In this document: positions 53,237 to 61,802 of the stretch, one piece after another
How the letters are laid out: each line of letters starts with the position of its first letter
Position numbering within the stretch: the first letter of the stretch is position 1
Source of the DNA: SIG565 sp045613385
Lineage (GTDB): Bacteria > Bacillota > Clostridia > Oscillospirales > Acutalibacteraceae
Assembly: GCA_045613385.1 (NCBI GenBank)
Contig: JAZLAW010000001.1
Span: forward strand, 1 to 64,000
Direction: 5' to 3'
Length of the DNA: 64,000 bases
The notes under the pieces: generated by a model
Told to the model about the DNA's origin: nothing
Seen by the model: the letters and a program-made list of their open reading frames with translations, nothing else
Databases searched by the model: none
Made by a program: the position numbers and the translations under genes

Positions 53237-54073
53237 TTATTTTTCTTTAAATTTTTCCGAAATAGTTTTATAAAAAGATTTATTATTTAACCGTATGAGT
53301 TTAACGTTAAAATCCGCCTTGCTCACTATTATATCAGTATTAGGCTTAATAACAGGTCCTTTACGACCGTCGATTGATAAATATACATCTGATTTCTTTA
53401 ACGACATTGCGTTAAATCGCACAACCGAATTTTTATTTAAAAGAATTGGCTTTGCCGAAAGTGAGTGGGAACAAATCGGAGTGATACAAATGTTTTCACA
53501 TAACGGGTCAATAATAGGACCGCCGGCGGATAATGAATAGGCAGTTGAGCCTGTTGGCGTTGCTATAATAAGACCATCCGCACGGTACGAAACACAGTCG
53601 GTATTGAAATATGCCTTAACATCGATTATTCGGGACATAAAACCGCTTGTGATAACAATATCATTCATAGCGACCTGACTATAAATTTCTTTACCATCTT
53701 CAAAAATACCCGCATTTAGAAGCATTCTGTCTTCGACATTATAATCCCCTGTTTTAAGTTTTTCAAGCAATTCCAATTCGCTCGGGTCTATATTTGCCAA
53801 AAAACCAATTCGACCCGCGTTTATTCCTAAAACAGGTTTATTATGTTTTGCTGCGAGTTTACCAAAGCGTATTATTGTACCATCGCCGCCAACAGTAATA
53901 ATTATATCAACCGTCTCATAAATCTGATGCTCGGGTATGTGCTGATAATCGGTAGCGCAAATGCTGTCAGGAAGATATGCTTCTATATTTAGTGACTTAA
54001 AAATTTTTCCCATCTTTTCCACGCATTGCGAAGCGCCGCGTTTATCAAGATTTGGTAAAACTCCTACTTTCAA
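53237..54073 (-). CDS. nadK: NAD kinase
   Basis: 278 residues. Phosphorylates NAD to NADP. GGDGTIIRFGK (about 57-67), GINAGRIGFLANI, the conserved NDIVI and GSTAYSLSAGGPI are diagnostic. TTG start at 54073 behind GGAGG, overlapping the tlyA stop as TTGA. Confidence 0.94.
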   Translation of the reverse strand: MKVGVLPNLDKRGASQCVEKMGKIFKSLNIEAYLPDSICATDYQHIPEHQIYETVDIIITVGGDGTIIRFGKLAAKHNKPVLGINAGRIGFLANIDPSELELLEKLKTGDYNVEDRMLLNAGIFEDGKEIYSQVAMNDIVITSGFMSRIIDVKAYFNTDCVSYRADGLIIATPTGSTAYSLSAGGPIIDPLCENICITPICSHSLSAKPILLNKNSVVRFNAMSLKKSDVYLSIDGRKGPVIKPNTDIIVSKADFNVKLIRLNNKSFYKTISEKFKEK

Positions 54074-54891
54074 TTTAATCCTCCTTGCAATTCTAAGTGT
54101 GATTTTTCAACCACATCTTCAATAATAATATTTTCAGAAATAGTAGCTGTGGCGCCCGTTTTCCTTATATAAGCTAAATACTCTATATTACCTTCAGGAC
54201 CTTTTATTGGTGAAAACGTAAGATTTAATAATGAAAATCCGTTATTAACAAAATAATCGCAAACTTTTTTTATAACATCAATATGTATATTTTTATCCCT
54301 TACTACGCCTTTCTTGCCCACATTTTCTTTTCCTGCTTCGAATTGTGGTTTAATAAGGCAAACTGCAGTTGCAGATTCTTTAAGTAATTCATTCATTTTG
54401 GGAAGAATGTGATAAAGAGATATAAAAGAAACATCCACTGATGCAAAATCAAGTTTTTCCGGAACTTGTTCTTCGGTAATATAACGGAAATTTGTTCTTT
54501 CGAGATTAACAACGCGCTCATCGCAACGAAGTTTCCAGGCCAGTTGTCCGTATCCAACATCGATTGAATAAACTTTTATAGCAGAATTTTGAAGCATACA
54601 ATCAGTAAATCCACCTGTAGATGCACCGATATCTGCACAAACTTTGCCGCTTAATTCAAGATCAAACTCGTTAATTGCTTTTTCTAATTTTAAACCGCCG
54701 CGGCTCACATACTTAAGAGTGGCACCGCGCACTTCGACAACATCATCAGGTTTTATATTCTGCCCTGCTTTATCGCATTTTTGATTATTAACAAAAACTA
54801 TACCTGACATAATATAAGCTTTTGCTTTTTCGCGGCTTTCTGCATATCCGTTATTCACTAAAGCAATATCTAAACGAACTTTATCCGACAA
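54070..54891 (-). CDS. tlyA: TlyA family rRNA methyltransferase
   Basis: 273 residues. N-terminal S4 domain (about 5-65; RLDIALVNNGYAESREKAK) and FtsJ-like methyltransferase with SAM motif DIGASTGGFTDCML. TlyA methylates 2'-O of rRNA cytidines in actinobacteria; Firmicute members are often called YqxC or hemolysin A, and the exact target is uncertain. TTG start behind AAAGGAG. Confidence 0.88.
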   Translation of the reverse strand: MSDKVRLDIALVNNGYAESREKAKAYIMSGIVFVNNQKCDKAGQNIKPDDVVEVRGATLKYVSRGGLKLEKAINEFDLELSGKVCADIGASTGGFTDCMLQNSAIKVYSIDVGYGQLAWKLRCDERVVNLERTNFRYITEEQVPEKLDFASVDVSFISLYHILPKMNELLKESATAVCLIKPQFEAGKENVGKKGVVRDKNIHIDVIKKVCDYFVNNGFSLLNLTFSPIKGPEGNIEYLAYIRKTGATATISENIIIEDVVEKSHLELQGGLN

Positions 54892-54903
54892 AACAATTCT
54901 CCT

Positions 54904-56730
54904 TTATCGTTGTATAAAATTAATCATTGATTCTATATCAAAACCATATTTTTTGAAGGCGCTATTAATATCAGAACCAGGTACAAAAGTATTATCAATG
55001 GCGCGTATTTTGTAATCTACCGACACACCGTTTTCTAATAATTTAGCAGCAAGTTGTTCTGCAATACCACCTTTTTTTATTCCTTCTTCAAAGAAGAAAA
55101 CTTTTTTATATTTCTTAACCGCATAAATTAAATAATCTGATATTGGATATATCTTGTTTAATTTAATAACGGCGGTATTTCCTGTGTTTTCAGCAGCAAA
55201 TAAAGCATTAGAAAAGATTCTTCCGTAAGTTATGACGGCATTATCACCACTACCGAAAACATCAAAATCATTATCAGATACTTTGTAGTCGGTATCTGTG
55301 TTTTCTACACCGCGCGGATATCTTATAGCAACCGGATAATCAAAATCAAGCGACTTATTCATTATGACTTTCAATTCGTTGTAAAATGACGGTGAATAAA
55401 TTGTCATACCGGGCACAGTACTTAAAAAAGCAACATCAAATATTCCCTGATGCGTTTCTCCATCCTCACCTACAATACCAGCTCTGTCAATACAAAAACG
55501 AACCGGCAGATGCATTGTGGCAACATCGTGAATTATCTGGTCATATGCACGTTGTAAAAAAGAAGAATAAACAACAAAATAAGGCTTCATCCCTTTAATG
55601 GCAAGTCCTGCCGAAAAGGTTGCAGCATGTTCTTCGGCTATACCAACATCAAAGAATCTGTTTCTGAATTTCTTGGAAAACTGATTTAATCCTGTACCAT
55701 CTGTCATGGCAGCAGTTATAGCGCAGACTTTTCTATCGTTTTGAGCCATATCACAAATGGTTTCACCAAAAACATCAGAAAATGTGTATTTGTTTTTTCC
55801 TATCGCGCCAAGCTCAACATCAAATGCCGAAACACCGTGATAATCCTGCGGAGAATTTTCGGCATGAGAATATCCTTTACCCTTTGTTGTTAATGTATGA
55901 ATTAAAACGGGTCGGTTTTCATTTTTTGCAATATTGAAAATATTTATAAGGGCATTTAAATTATGCCCATCAACAGGACCTAAATAACTGAAGCCCATAC
56001 TTTCAAATAGGTTGCTTTTATATATCGCATTCTTTATCATAGTTTTTGATTTAAATAACTTGTCCGATATTTTTGCACCAACAAGCGGTATTTTATTAAG
56101 GAACTTTTTTAAATCTCTTTTGAATTTATGATAAGATTTTTTAGAACGTAAAATTGTCAGCTGACGAGCAAAACTGCCTACATTACGTGAAATAGACATT
56201 TTATTATCATTCAATACGACGATAAATTTGTTATGCCCATAACCCGCATTGTTAAGCGCTTCATAAACCATACCGCCTGTCATTGCGCCATCACCCACAA
56301 CAGTTACGGCATAGCCTTCTTCACCGGAAAGGGCTTTTGCTTTATAAATTCCATATGAAGCGGAAATAGAATTACTGCTATGCCCTGTTACAAATGGGTC
56401 GTGTTCACTTTCATCCGGTCGCATAAAACCGGACAAACCATCTTTTTGTCTTATGGTTGAAAACTTTTCAAAACGACCGGTAAGCAACTTATGGACATAA
56501 CTTTGATGCCCAACATCAAATAGAATAGAATCGTTCGGCGAATCAAATACTTTGTGCAACGCAACGGTAAGCTCCACAACGCCTAAATTCGAAGCCAAAT
56601 GACCGCCTGTGCGCGAAATAGTATCGACCATGCAATCTCTGATTTCAGCGCATAATACCGTTAATTCTTTAATATTAAGTTTTTTTACATCATCGGGTGA
56701 AGATATTTTGTTTAAAAACTTATATTCCAA
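54904..56730 (-). CDS. dxs: 1-deoxy-D-xylulose-5-phosphate synthase
   Basis: First enzyme of the MEP isoprenoid pathway, TPP-dependent, 608 residues. GDGAMTGGMVYEALNNAG binds TPP-Mg; GGHLASNLGVVELTVALH, DVGHQSYVHK, DGHN, and EEHAATFSAGLA (catalytic Glu) are present. TTG start behind GGAG. The neighbouring ispA uses the pathway's products. Confidence 0.94.
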   Translation of the reverse strand: MEYKFLNKISSPDDVKKLNIKELTVLCAEIRDCMVDTISRTGGHLASNLGVVELTVALHKVFDSPNDSILFDVGHQSYVHKLLTGRFEKFSTIRQKDGLSGFMRPDESEHDPFVTGHSSNSISASYGIYKAKALSGEEGYAVTVVGDGAMTGGMVYEALNNAGYGHNKFIVVLNDNKMSISRNVGSFARQLTILRSKKSYHKFKRDLKKFLNKIPLVGAKISDKLFKSKTMIKNAIYKSNLFESMGFSYLGPVDGHNLNALINIFNIAKNENRPVLIHTLTTKGKGYSHAENSPQDYHGVSAFDVELGAIGKNKYTFSDVFGETICDMAQNDRKVCAITAAMTDGTGLNQFSKKFRNRFFDVGIAEEHAATFSAGLAIKGMKPYFVVYSSFLQRAYDQIIHDVATMHLPVRFCIDRAGIVGEDGETHQGIFDVAFLSTVPGMTIYSPSFYNELKVIMNKSLDFDYPVAIRYPRGVENTDTDYKVSDNDFDVFGSGDNAVITYGRIFSNALFAAENTGNTAVIKLNKIYPISDYLIYAVKKYKKVFFFEEGIKKGGIAEQLAAKLLENGVSVDYKIRAIDNTFVPGSDINSAFKKYGFDIESMINFIQR

Positions 56731-56741
56731 TTTTATTACTC

Positions 56742-57623
56742 CTAAAAATTACGCTTAGCTAAATATAATGCCAAATCTGTTAAAAATTTGGTATCCCCAT
56801 CAAAAAATTTTAACTCACTAATTGCATCATTCGTAAGTTTATAAACTAATTCTTTACAATTATCAAGTCCTAATAACGTAACAAATGTATTTTTGTTATT
56901 TTTCTTGTCACTGTTTATTGGTTTACCGAGTGTTTTTTCATCACCACAAACATCTAAAATATCATCAACAATCTGAAAAGCAAGACCAATATTACGTGCG
57001 AATTTTTCTGCATGAACAACTTTATCACCGGCATCGGCTAAAATACAACCTATTACCGCTGCCGACCTAATCAATGCTCCTGTTTTTAAGATATGCATTT
57101 CTTGTAGTTTATCAATATCTGTAAAAATATTACTTTCATCAGTATCAATAACCTGGCCGCCAATCATACCGTTAATTCCGGAACATTCTGCCAAAACTTT
57201 CAAAGCCCTATTAATATTCTCTTCTTCAATTCCCTTTGTCGTTAATGCTACAGAAAAAGCCTCTGTTAGCAATGCATCTCCCGCGAGAACAGCAAGTCCT
57301 TCACCGTACACTTTGTGGCAAGAAGGTTTGCCGCGTCTGAAGTCATCATTATCCATACAGGGTAAATCATCGTGAATAAGCGAATAGGTATGTATCATTT
57401 CAAGTGCTGTGGCAAATTTTATTGCATTATTATCATTCTTGCCACAGACTTTATAAAATTCAAGGAGAATTATAGGTCTGATACGCTTACCGCCAATTTT
57501 TAAGGAATACAACATAGCTTCGCGCACCTTTTCATAACCGTCGGAATTACAAATTATTGCCGAATCAAATTCATTATTTATAATTCCTGAATAATATTTA
57601 AGTTGATCAGAAAAGTTATACAT
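56742..57623 (-). CDS. ispA: Polyprenyl (geranyl/farnesyl) diphosphate synthase
   Basis: 293 residues. First Asp-rich motif in HDDLPCMDNDD, second in QIVDDILDV; GGKRIRP near the N-terminus. It condenses IPP with allylic diphosphates, most likely to farnesyl diphosphate. Followed by dxs after 11 bases. Confidence 0.93.
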   Translation of the reverse strand: MYNFSDQLKYYSGIINNEFDSAIICNSDGYEKVREAMLYSLKIGGKRIRPIILLEFYKVCGKNDNNAIKFATALEMIHTYSLIHDDLPCMDNDDFRRGKPSCHKVYGEGLAVLAGDALLTEAFSVALTTKGIEEENINRALKVLAECSGINGMIGGQVIDTDESNIFTDIDKLQEMHILKTGALIRSAAVIGCILADAGDKVVHAEKFARNIGLAFQIVDDILDVCGDEKTLGKPINSDKKNNKNTFVTLLGLDNCKELVYKLTNDAISELKFFDGDTKFLTDLALYLAKRNF

Positions 57624-57626
57624 ACT

Positions 57627-57821
57627 CTATTCTCCCGGATTTGTCAGAGTTTCAATTTTTAATTTAGCATTATTTAAGTATTCGGAACATTTTTTAGTGA
57701 TTTCTATTCCGTTTTCAAAAAGTTTTATTGCTTCTTCGAGTGAGCATTCATCACTTTCAAGCTTATTCACAATTTTTTCGAGTTCCGATAAAGATAATTC
57801 AAAATTCATTTGTGTTGACAT
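57627..57821 (-). CDS. xseB: Exodeoxyribonuclease VII small subunit
   Basis: 64 residues, all helical. FELSLSELEKIVNKLESDECSLEEAIKLFENGIE is the XseB signature. ATG behind GGAGTAGC, three bases after the xseA stop. Confidence 0.93.
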   Translation of the reverse strand: MSTQMNFELSLSELEKIVNKLESDECSLEEAIKLFENGIEITKKCSEYLNNAKLKIETLTNPGE

Positions 57822-57824
57822 AAG

Positions 57825-59027
57825 CTACTCCTTATTTTGTTCAGTTACAATAGCATTAAACTTACCGTCTTTTAAAATAACTTTTACCATATCGTTCACA
57901 TAAATATCTTTTACGCTTGATATCTGCTTATTATTTTTTTCTACAACGGAAAACCCACGAGCAAGTGTTTTTAGCGGACTCACCGAATCGAGTGCAGTAA
58001 CGGCTGTATTAAATCTTAAAATATTATCAGAGAGTTTTTCTTTTAAACTTACAATCATTTTTGATGATAAGTAATTGATAGTCTGCTGTCTTTTAAGAAT
58101 AAGCTTATCCATACTCGATTTGTAAAACAACTGTGAAAATTTAACAAATTCAAATTTTTTAGTTGAATATTTTAAATTCAAACCATCTTTCAGCCGCCGA
58201 TTATAATAGTTTAATGTTTCAAATAATTCGTTTATATCGGGTACAACCAGTTCCGCAGCGGCAGAAGGGGTTGGTGCGCGCAGGTCTGCTACAAAATCGC
58301 AAATCGTAAAGTCTGTCTCGTGTCCAACCGCAGAAACAACCGGTATTGTTAAATCAAATATCGTACGTGCTAATTTTTCATCGTTGAACGACCACAAATC
58401 TTCAATGGAGCCGCCACCACGACCCAGTATAATAACATCTGCAGAATTATCACGTGAAATATTTCTAAGAGTCTTGATTATAGAATCTGCCGAACTATTG
58501 CCCTGAACCAAAACAGAATAAACCGTTAATTTACATATGGGATACCGCCTGGAAATAATATTGATAACATCTTGCAAAGCAGCGCCCGATAAAGAGGTAA
58601 CAACCGCAATATTCTTAGGAAACTTAGGCAATTCTTTTTTGAATTTGCTATCGAAAAGTCCTTCCGCACTTAATCGTTCTTTAATTAAATTAAATTCTCT
58701 GAACAGGTCTCCGGAACCATACGGCAAAATTTTCTCAGCAATAAATTGAAACTGACCGTCTTTTTCGTATAAAGTTACATTGCCCGAACAGATGACTTTA
58801 TCACCGTCTTTTAAAGAAAAATTATTACGGACTGCATTCATCTTAAACATTACGCAACGTATCAACGCATCATTATCTTTAAGTGAAAAATATATATGAC
58901 CGCTTGTGTAATGATTTTTTAAATTAGAAATTTCACCGACAACACTTATATTTGCCAGTTTTGCATCTCCGTCCAAAAGAGAACGTACATATAAATTGAG
59001 TTGTCGGACAGTTATTGTTTTCTCCAT
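57825..59027 (-). CDS. xseA: Exodeoxyribonuclease VII large subunit
   Basis: 400 residues. N-terminal OB-fold (about 5-100; GEISNLKNHYTSGHIYFSLKD), catalytic domain with VVTSLSGAALQDV and LGRGGGSIEDLWSFNDE, VSAVGHETDFTICDFVADLRAPTPSAAAE, and a coiled-coil C-terminus. With XseB it degrades single-stranded DNA. It starts two bases after the nusB stop. Confidence 0.95.
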   Translation of the reverse strand: MEKTITVRQLNLYVRSLLDGDAKLANISVVGEISNLKNHYTSGHIYFSLKDNDALIRCVMFKMNAVRNNFSLKDGDKVICSGNVTLYEKDGQFQFIAEKILPYGSGDLFREFNLIKERLSAEGLFDSKFKKELPKFPKNIAVVTSLSGAALQDVINIISRRYPICKLTVYSVLVQGNSSADSIIKTLRNISRDNSADVIILGRGGGSIEDLWSFNDEKLARTIFDLTIPVVSAVGHETDFTICDFVADLRAPTPSAAAELVVPDINELFETLNYYNRRLKDGLNLKYSTKKFEFVKFSQLFYKSSMDKLILKRQQTINYLSSKMIVSLKEKLSDNILRFNTAVTALDSVSPLKTLARGFSVVEKNNKQISSVKDIYVNDMVKVILKDGKFNAIVTEQNKE

Positions 59028-59029
59028 AA

Positions 59030-59431
59030 CTATTTGTTATATTTTTTTGAGACGCTGCCGAGAATTCCGTTTACAAAAGATGCGTCATCTGTGGTAGCAA
59101 ATTTTTTACAGAGTTCAACCGCTTCATTTACAGAAACACTGAACGGAATATCATCTCTGTATAAAATTTCATATAGTGCAAGTCTCAAAACACAAAGCGA
59201 AACCTTACTGATTCTGCTAATATTCCAACCGCTTGTGTTTTCGGCAATTATATTATCTAACTCTTCTACCTTTCTATAAACACCATTGAATATTTCAACG
59301 CAATATTCATCCGTTTTAAAATCACGCACAGTTGTGGCGGTTTCTATGATTTCATCGGTCGGTAAATCATTAAAAACCTTTTCAAAAATTAAAATAAAAG
59401 CCTGTTCTCTTGAAGTTTTTCGATTTAACAT
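59030..59431 (-). CDS. nusB: Transcription antitermination factor NusB
   Basis: 133 residues, all-helical. RKTSREQAFILIFE at the N-terminus, and ISKVSLCVLRLALYEILYRDDIPFSVSVNEAVELCKKF, which is the family core. It binds boxA RNA with NusE for rRNA antitermination. First gene of the ten-gene operon; AGGGTG precedes the ATG. Confidence 0.94.
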   Translation of the reverse strand: MLNRKTSREQAFILIFEKVFNDLPTDEIIETATTVRDFKTDEYCVEIFNGVYRKVEELDNIIAENTSGWNISRISKVSLCVLRLALYEILYRDDIPFSVSVNEAVELCKKFATTDDASFVNGILGSVSKKYNK

Positions 59432-59466
59432 ATAAACACCCTATATTAATTTTATATTATTAGTAA

Positions 59467-59495
59467 ATTATAAACCAAAATGCATATTTTTGCAA
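59467..59495 (-). promoter_or_regulatory. Promoter of the nusB-tyrS operon
   Basis: On the - strand TTGCAA, 17 bp, TATAAT, 36 bases before the nusB ATG. The rest of the 200-base gap to tRNA-His holds only AT-rich sequence and the tRNA promoter. Confidence 0.65.
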
Positions 59496-59593
59496 GTATT
59501 ATTAATACTTAGTGTATATGTTGCATAAAACAGAAATATATTATTAGCCCTTTATTAAATAAGAAGATATTAAAAATAAATTTATAATTTCTA

Positions 59594-59621
59594 TTGACAA
59601 AACTAATAATTGTGATATAAT
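59594..59621 (+). promoter_or_regulatory. Promoter of the tRNA-His/tRNA-Gln unit
   Basis: TTGACA, 16 bp, extended -10 TGATATAAT, 13 bases before tRNA-His. Confidence 0.75.
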
Positions 59622-59634
59622 AATCGTTGCATGT

Positions 59635-59712
59635 GGTGGATGTAGCTTAGTTGGTTAAAGCGCCAGTTTGTGGCACTGGAGACCGTGGGTTCGAGTCCCA
59701 TCTTCCACCCCA
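59635..59712 (+). tRNA. tRNA-His (GTG anticodon)
   Basis: Includes the histidine-specific G(-1) at 59635 opposite discriminator C, and encoded CCA (59710-59712). Acceptor GTGGATG/CTTCCAC has one T-T mismatch at pair 6-67. Anticodon loop TTGTGGC with GTG at 59670-59672. Confidence 0.93.
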
Positions 59713-59717
59713 CATAA

Positions 59718-59750
59718 AAAGGCTTTGGACGATTATCGCCAAAGCCTTTA
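59718..59750. repeat. Strong hairpin between tRNA-His and tRNA-Gln
   Basis: AAAGGCTTTGG and CCAAAGCCTTT, with an inner CGA/TCG, form a nearly continuous stem of about 14 bp. It is followed by AAAAAAATT, not T, so on the + strand it is not a classical terminator; it may guide processing of a joint tRNA transcript. Confidence 0.65.
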
Positions 59751-59774
59751 AAAAAATTAAATACAAACGTGTAT

Positions 59775-59849
59775 TGGGGTGTCGTCAAGCGGTAAGACAC
59801 AGCACTTTGACTGCTGCATTCGTAGGTTCGAATCCTGCCACCCCAGCCA
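59775..59849 (+). tRNA. tRNA-Gln (TTG anticodon)
   Basis: Acceptor TGGGGTG/CACCCCA, discriminator G, CCA encoded (59847-59849). Anticodon stem CAGCA/TGCTG with loop CTTTGAC, TTG at 59807-59809. No promoter of its own is evident, so it is probably read from the tRNA-His promoter. Confidence 0.94.
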
Positions 59850-59850
59850 A

Positions 59851-59885
59851 GAAACCGACAAGTATTTACTTGTCGGTTTCTTTAT
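59851..59885 (+). terminator. Terminator after tRNA-Gln
   Basis: GAAACCGACAAGT and ACTTGTCGGTTTC, a 13-bp stem with loop ATTT, followed by TTTATTAAC. Confidence 0.85.
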
Positions 59886-59940
59886 TAACAAATTTCCTTT
59901 TAAAAACATATTATGAATAAAACATTTAAGGAGATTGCCT

Positions 59941-60429
59941 ATGGATAAAACTATTGATGAATATATACAAGAACTCAGAGAATATCAAAAACGTAGCAAA
60001 AATTACATAGCAGTTAATAATTCATCAAACGACACTGTTGACAATACCTTTTCACCATATCGCGGAAGATTAATTTTTAATATAACTCACTCGCGCGGCA
60101 CCTTCCCGGTACCAAATGCTTTGATAACAATTTATGATGGAGATACAATTATAAATGCAGTAAACACTGATGAAAGCGGCAAATCTCCAACACTTACGCT
60201 TGATGCATTTGATAAAAAATTCAGTGAATCACCTACAAGTGATAACCGCAACATCACAAAATTTTATAATGCTAAAATTGAAGCGGATAGATTCGTACCT
60301 GTAATGATTCAAAATATTCCCATTTATGAAAATATAACAACACTACAAAGTTATGATATGCTTTTCCGCTCGGCAGCAGACAATCAGAATATGCAAATTA
60401 TAACATTACCAACCGATACAAGAGTTTAG
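59941..60429 (+). CDS. SleC N-terminal-domain-like protein
   Basis: 162 residues, no signal peptide. The central part (about 42-140), RGRLIFNITHSRGTFPVPNALITIYDGD onward with VNTDESGKSPTL and ADRFVPVMIQNIPIYENITTLQ, looks like a carboxypeptidase-regulatory-type beta sandwich. As I recall, clostridial SleC starts with such a domain before its SpoIID and peptidoglycan-binding parts. Here it is a separate gene, nine bases before the gene that carries those parts. ATG at 59941 behind AAGGAG. CATATTA at 59907 vaguely resembles a late sporulation -10, without a matching -35. Role in cortex lysis is inferred. Confidence 0.6.
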   Translation: MDKTIDEYIQELREYQKRSKNYIAVNNSSNDTVDNTFSPYRGRLIFNITHSRGTFPVPNALITIYDGDTIINAVNTDESGKSPTLTLDAFDKKFSESPTSDNRNITKFYNAKIEADRFVPVMIQNIPIYENITTLQSYDMLFRSAADNQNMQIITLPTDTRV

Positions 60430-60437
60430 GTGATTAT

Positions 60438-61802
60438 ATGGCTACATTAATTCCTTATATTCCGCAAAACATAACCGTTCATCTTGGCCGCCCTGACCAA
60501 CCTGCAGAAAATGTTACTATTCCGTTTATAGATTATGTAAAAAATGTCGCTTCAGGTGAAATATATCCCACTTGGCCAGAAAATTCACTCAGAGCAAATA
60601 TATATGCAATCACCACATTTGCACTAAACAGAATTTTTACCGAATGGTACCCTTCCAAAGGATATGATTTTGATATAACTTCTACCACCGCTTTTGACCA
60701 ATCTTTTGTTAAAAATCGCGAGGTTTTCGAGGTAATAAGTAATATTACCGATGAAATTTACAACGATTATGTGGTAAGACAAAACGAAATACAACCGCTA
60801 TTTACGCAGTTTTGTAACGGCACAACATCAACCTGTCCGGGACTTTCTCAATGGGGTACTGTAGACCTTGCAGAACGTGGATATACACCTTTTGAAATAC
60901 TGCAGTACTATTACGGTGATGATATCGATTTAGTAGAAAACGCGCCGATACAGGATATTGAAGAATCATACCCCGGTTCCCCATTGGTTATAGGTAGTTC
61001 GGGAAATGATGTGAAAATTTTTCAACAACAACTAAACAGAATCGCACGTAACTACCCTGCTATTCCTAAAATAAATATTACCACCGGAATTTTTGACGGT
61101 GAAACACAAAATGCGGTAAGAAAATTTCAGGAAATTTTTAACATACCGGTAACCGGTAATGTTGATAAACAGACCTGGTACCGAATTAAGGAGTTATACA
61201 ACGGCGTAAAAAGACTTGGTGAATTGGTAAGCGAAGGCATCAGTATTGATGAAGCTACACTTCAATATCCCGAACAATTAAGTCAAGGTATGAGCGGTAA
61301 TGCAGTTACAACAATTCAGTATTATCTTAATGTAATTGCTTATTTCAATCCAAATTTAAATACATTCCCCATAAATGGAAGCTTTGATGTTAATACAGTC
61401 AATGCGGTCAATAGTTTTCAAACCGAATATGGTCTGCCGGTTACTGGAATTATTGATGAAACTACCTGGAATAAAATAATTTCCGTATACGATGATATAT
61501 ATGACGACCTACCCGAAGGTTATCAGGAAAATTTTGCAAAACTTTATCCCGGATATGTTTTAACTACAGGCGCTACCGGGCAAGATGTGCGCGATTTGCA
61601 GACTTATTTATCATTGATTGCTACGACCGACGGAAACATACCTGTTGTTACTGTTGATGGTGTATACGGTACCGAAACCAGAGATGCTGTTTACACATTC
61701 CAGTCACTAAACAATATACCTTTAACAGGCGCGGTAGGACCTGTAACTTGGAATGCCATTGCGAACAGATACGATGCTATTATATCTTCGGGTTCCGTTT
61801 GA
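60438..61802 (+). CDS. sleC: SleC-like spore cortex-lytic protein (SpoIID-like plus three peptidoglycan-binding domains)
   Basis: 454 residues, no signal peptide. The SpoIID/LytB-like domain spans about 28-165: IPFIDYVKNVASGEIYPTWP, LRANIYAITTFALNRIF, YDFDITSTTAFDQSF, and CPGLSQWGTVDLAERGYTPFEILQYYYG. Three PG_binding_1 repeats follow (about 186-250, 284-348, 376-443), each with a GxxGxxV start and a FQxxxxLPxTGxxDxxTW-type end. SleC of Clostridioides difficile, which degrades cortex on germination, has the same order but one binding repeat, as I recall. The 3' end overlaps gerAB by 23 bases in convergent orientation. Confidence 0.75.
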   Translation: MATLIPYIPQNITVHLGRPDQPAENVTIPFIDYVKNVASGEIYPTWPENSLRANIYAITTFALNRIFTEWYPSKGYDFDITSTTAFDQSFVKNREVFEVISNITDEIYNDYVVRQNEIQPLFTQFCNGTTSTCPGLSQWGTVDLAERGYTPFEILQYYYGDDIDLVENAPIQDIEESYPGSPLVIGSSGNDVKIFQQQLNRIARNYPAIPKINITTGIFDGETQNAVRKFQEIFNIPVTGNVDKQTWYRIKELYNGVKRLGELVSEGISIDEATLQYPEQLSQGMSGNAVTTIQYYLNVIAYFNPNLNTFPINGSFDVNTVNAVNSFQTEYGLPVTGIIDETTWNKIISVYDDIYDDLPEGYQENFAKLYPGYVLTTGATGQDVRDLQTYLSLIATTDGNIPVVTVDGVYGTETRDAVYTFQSLNNIPLTGAVGPVTWNAIANRYDAIISSGSV

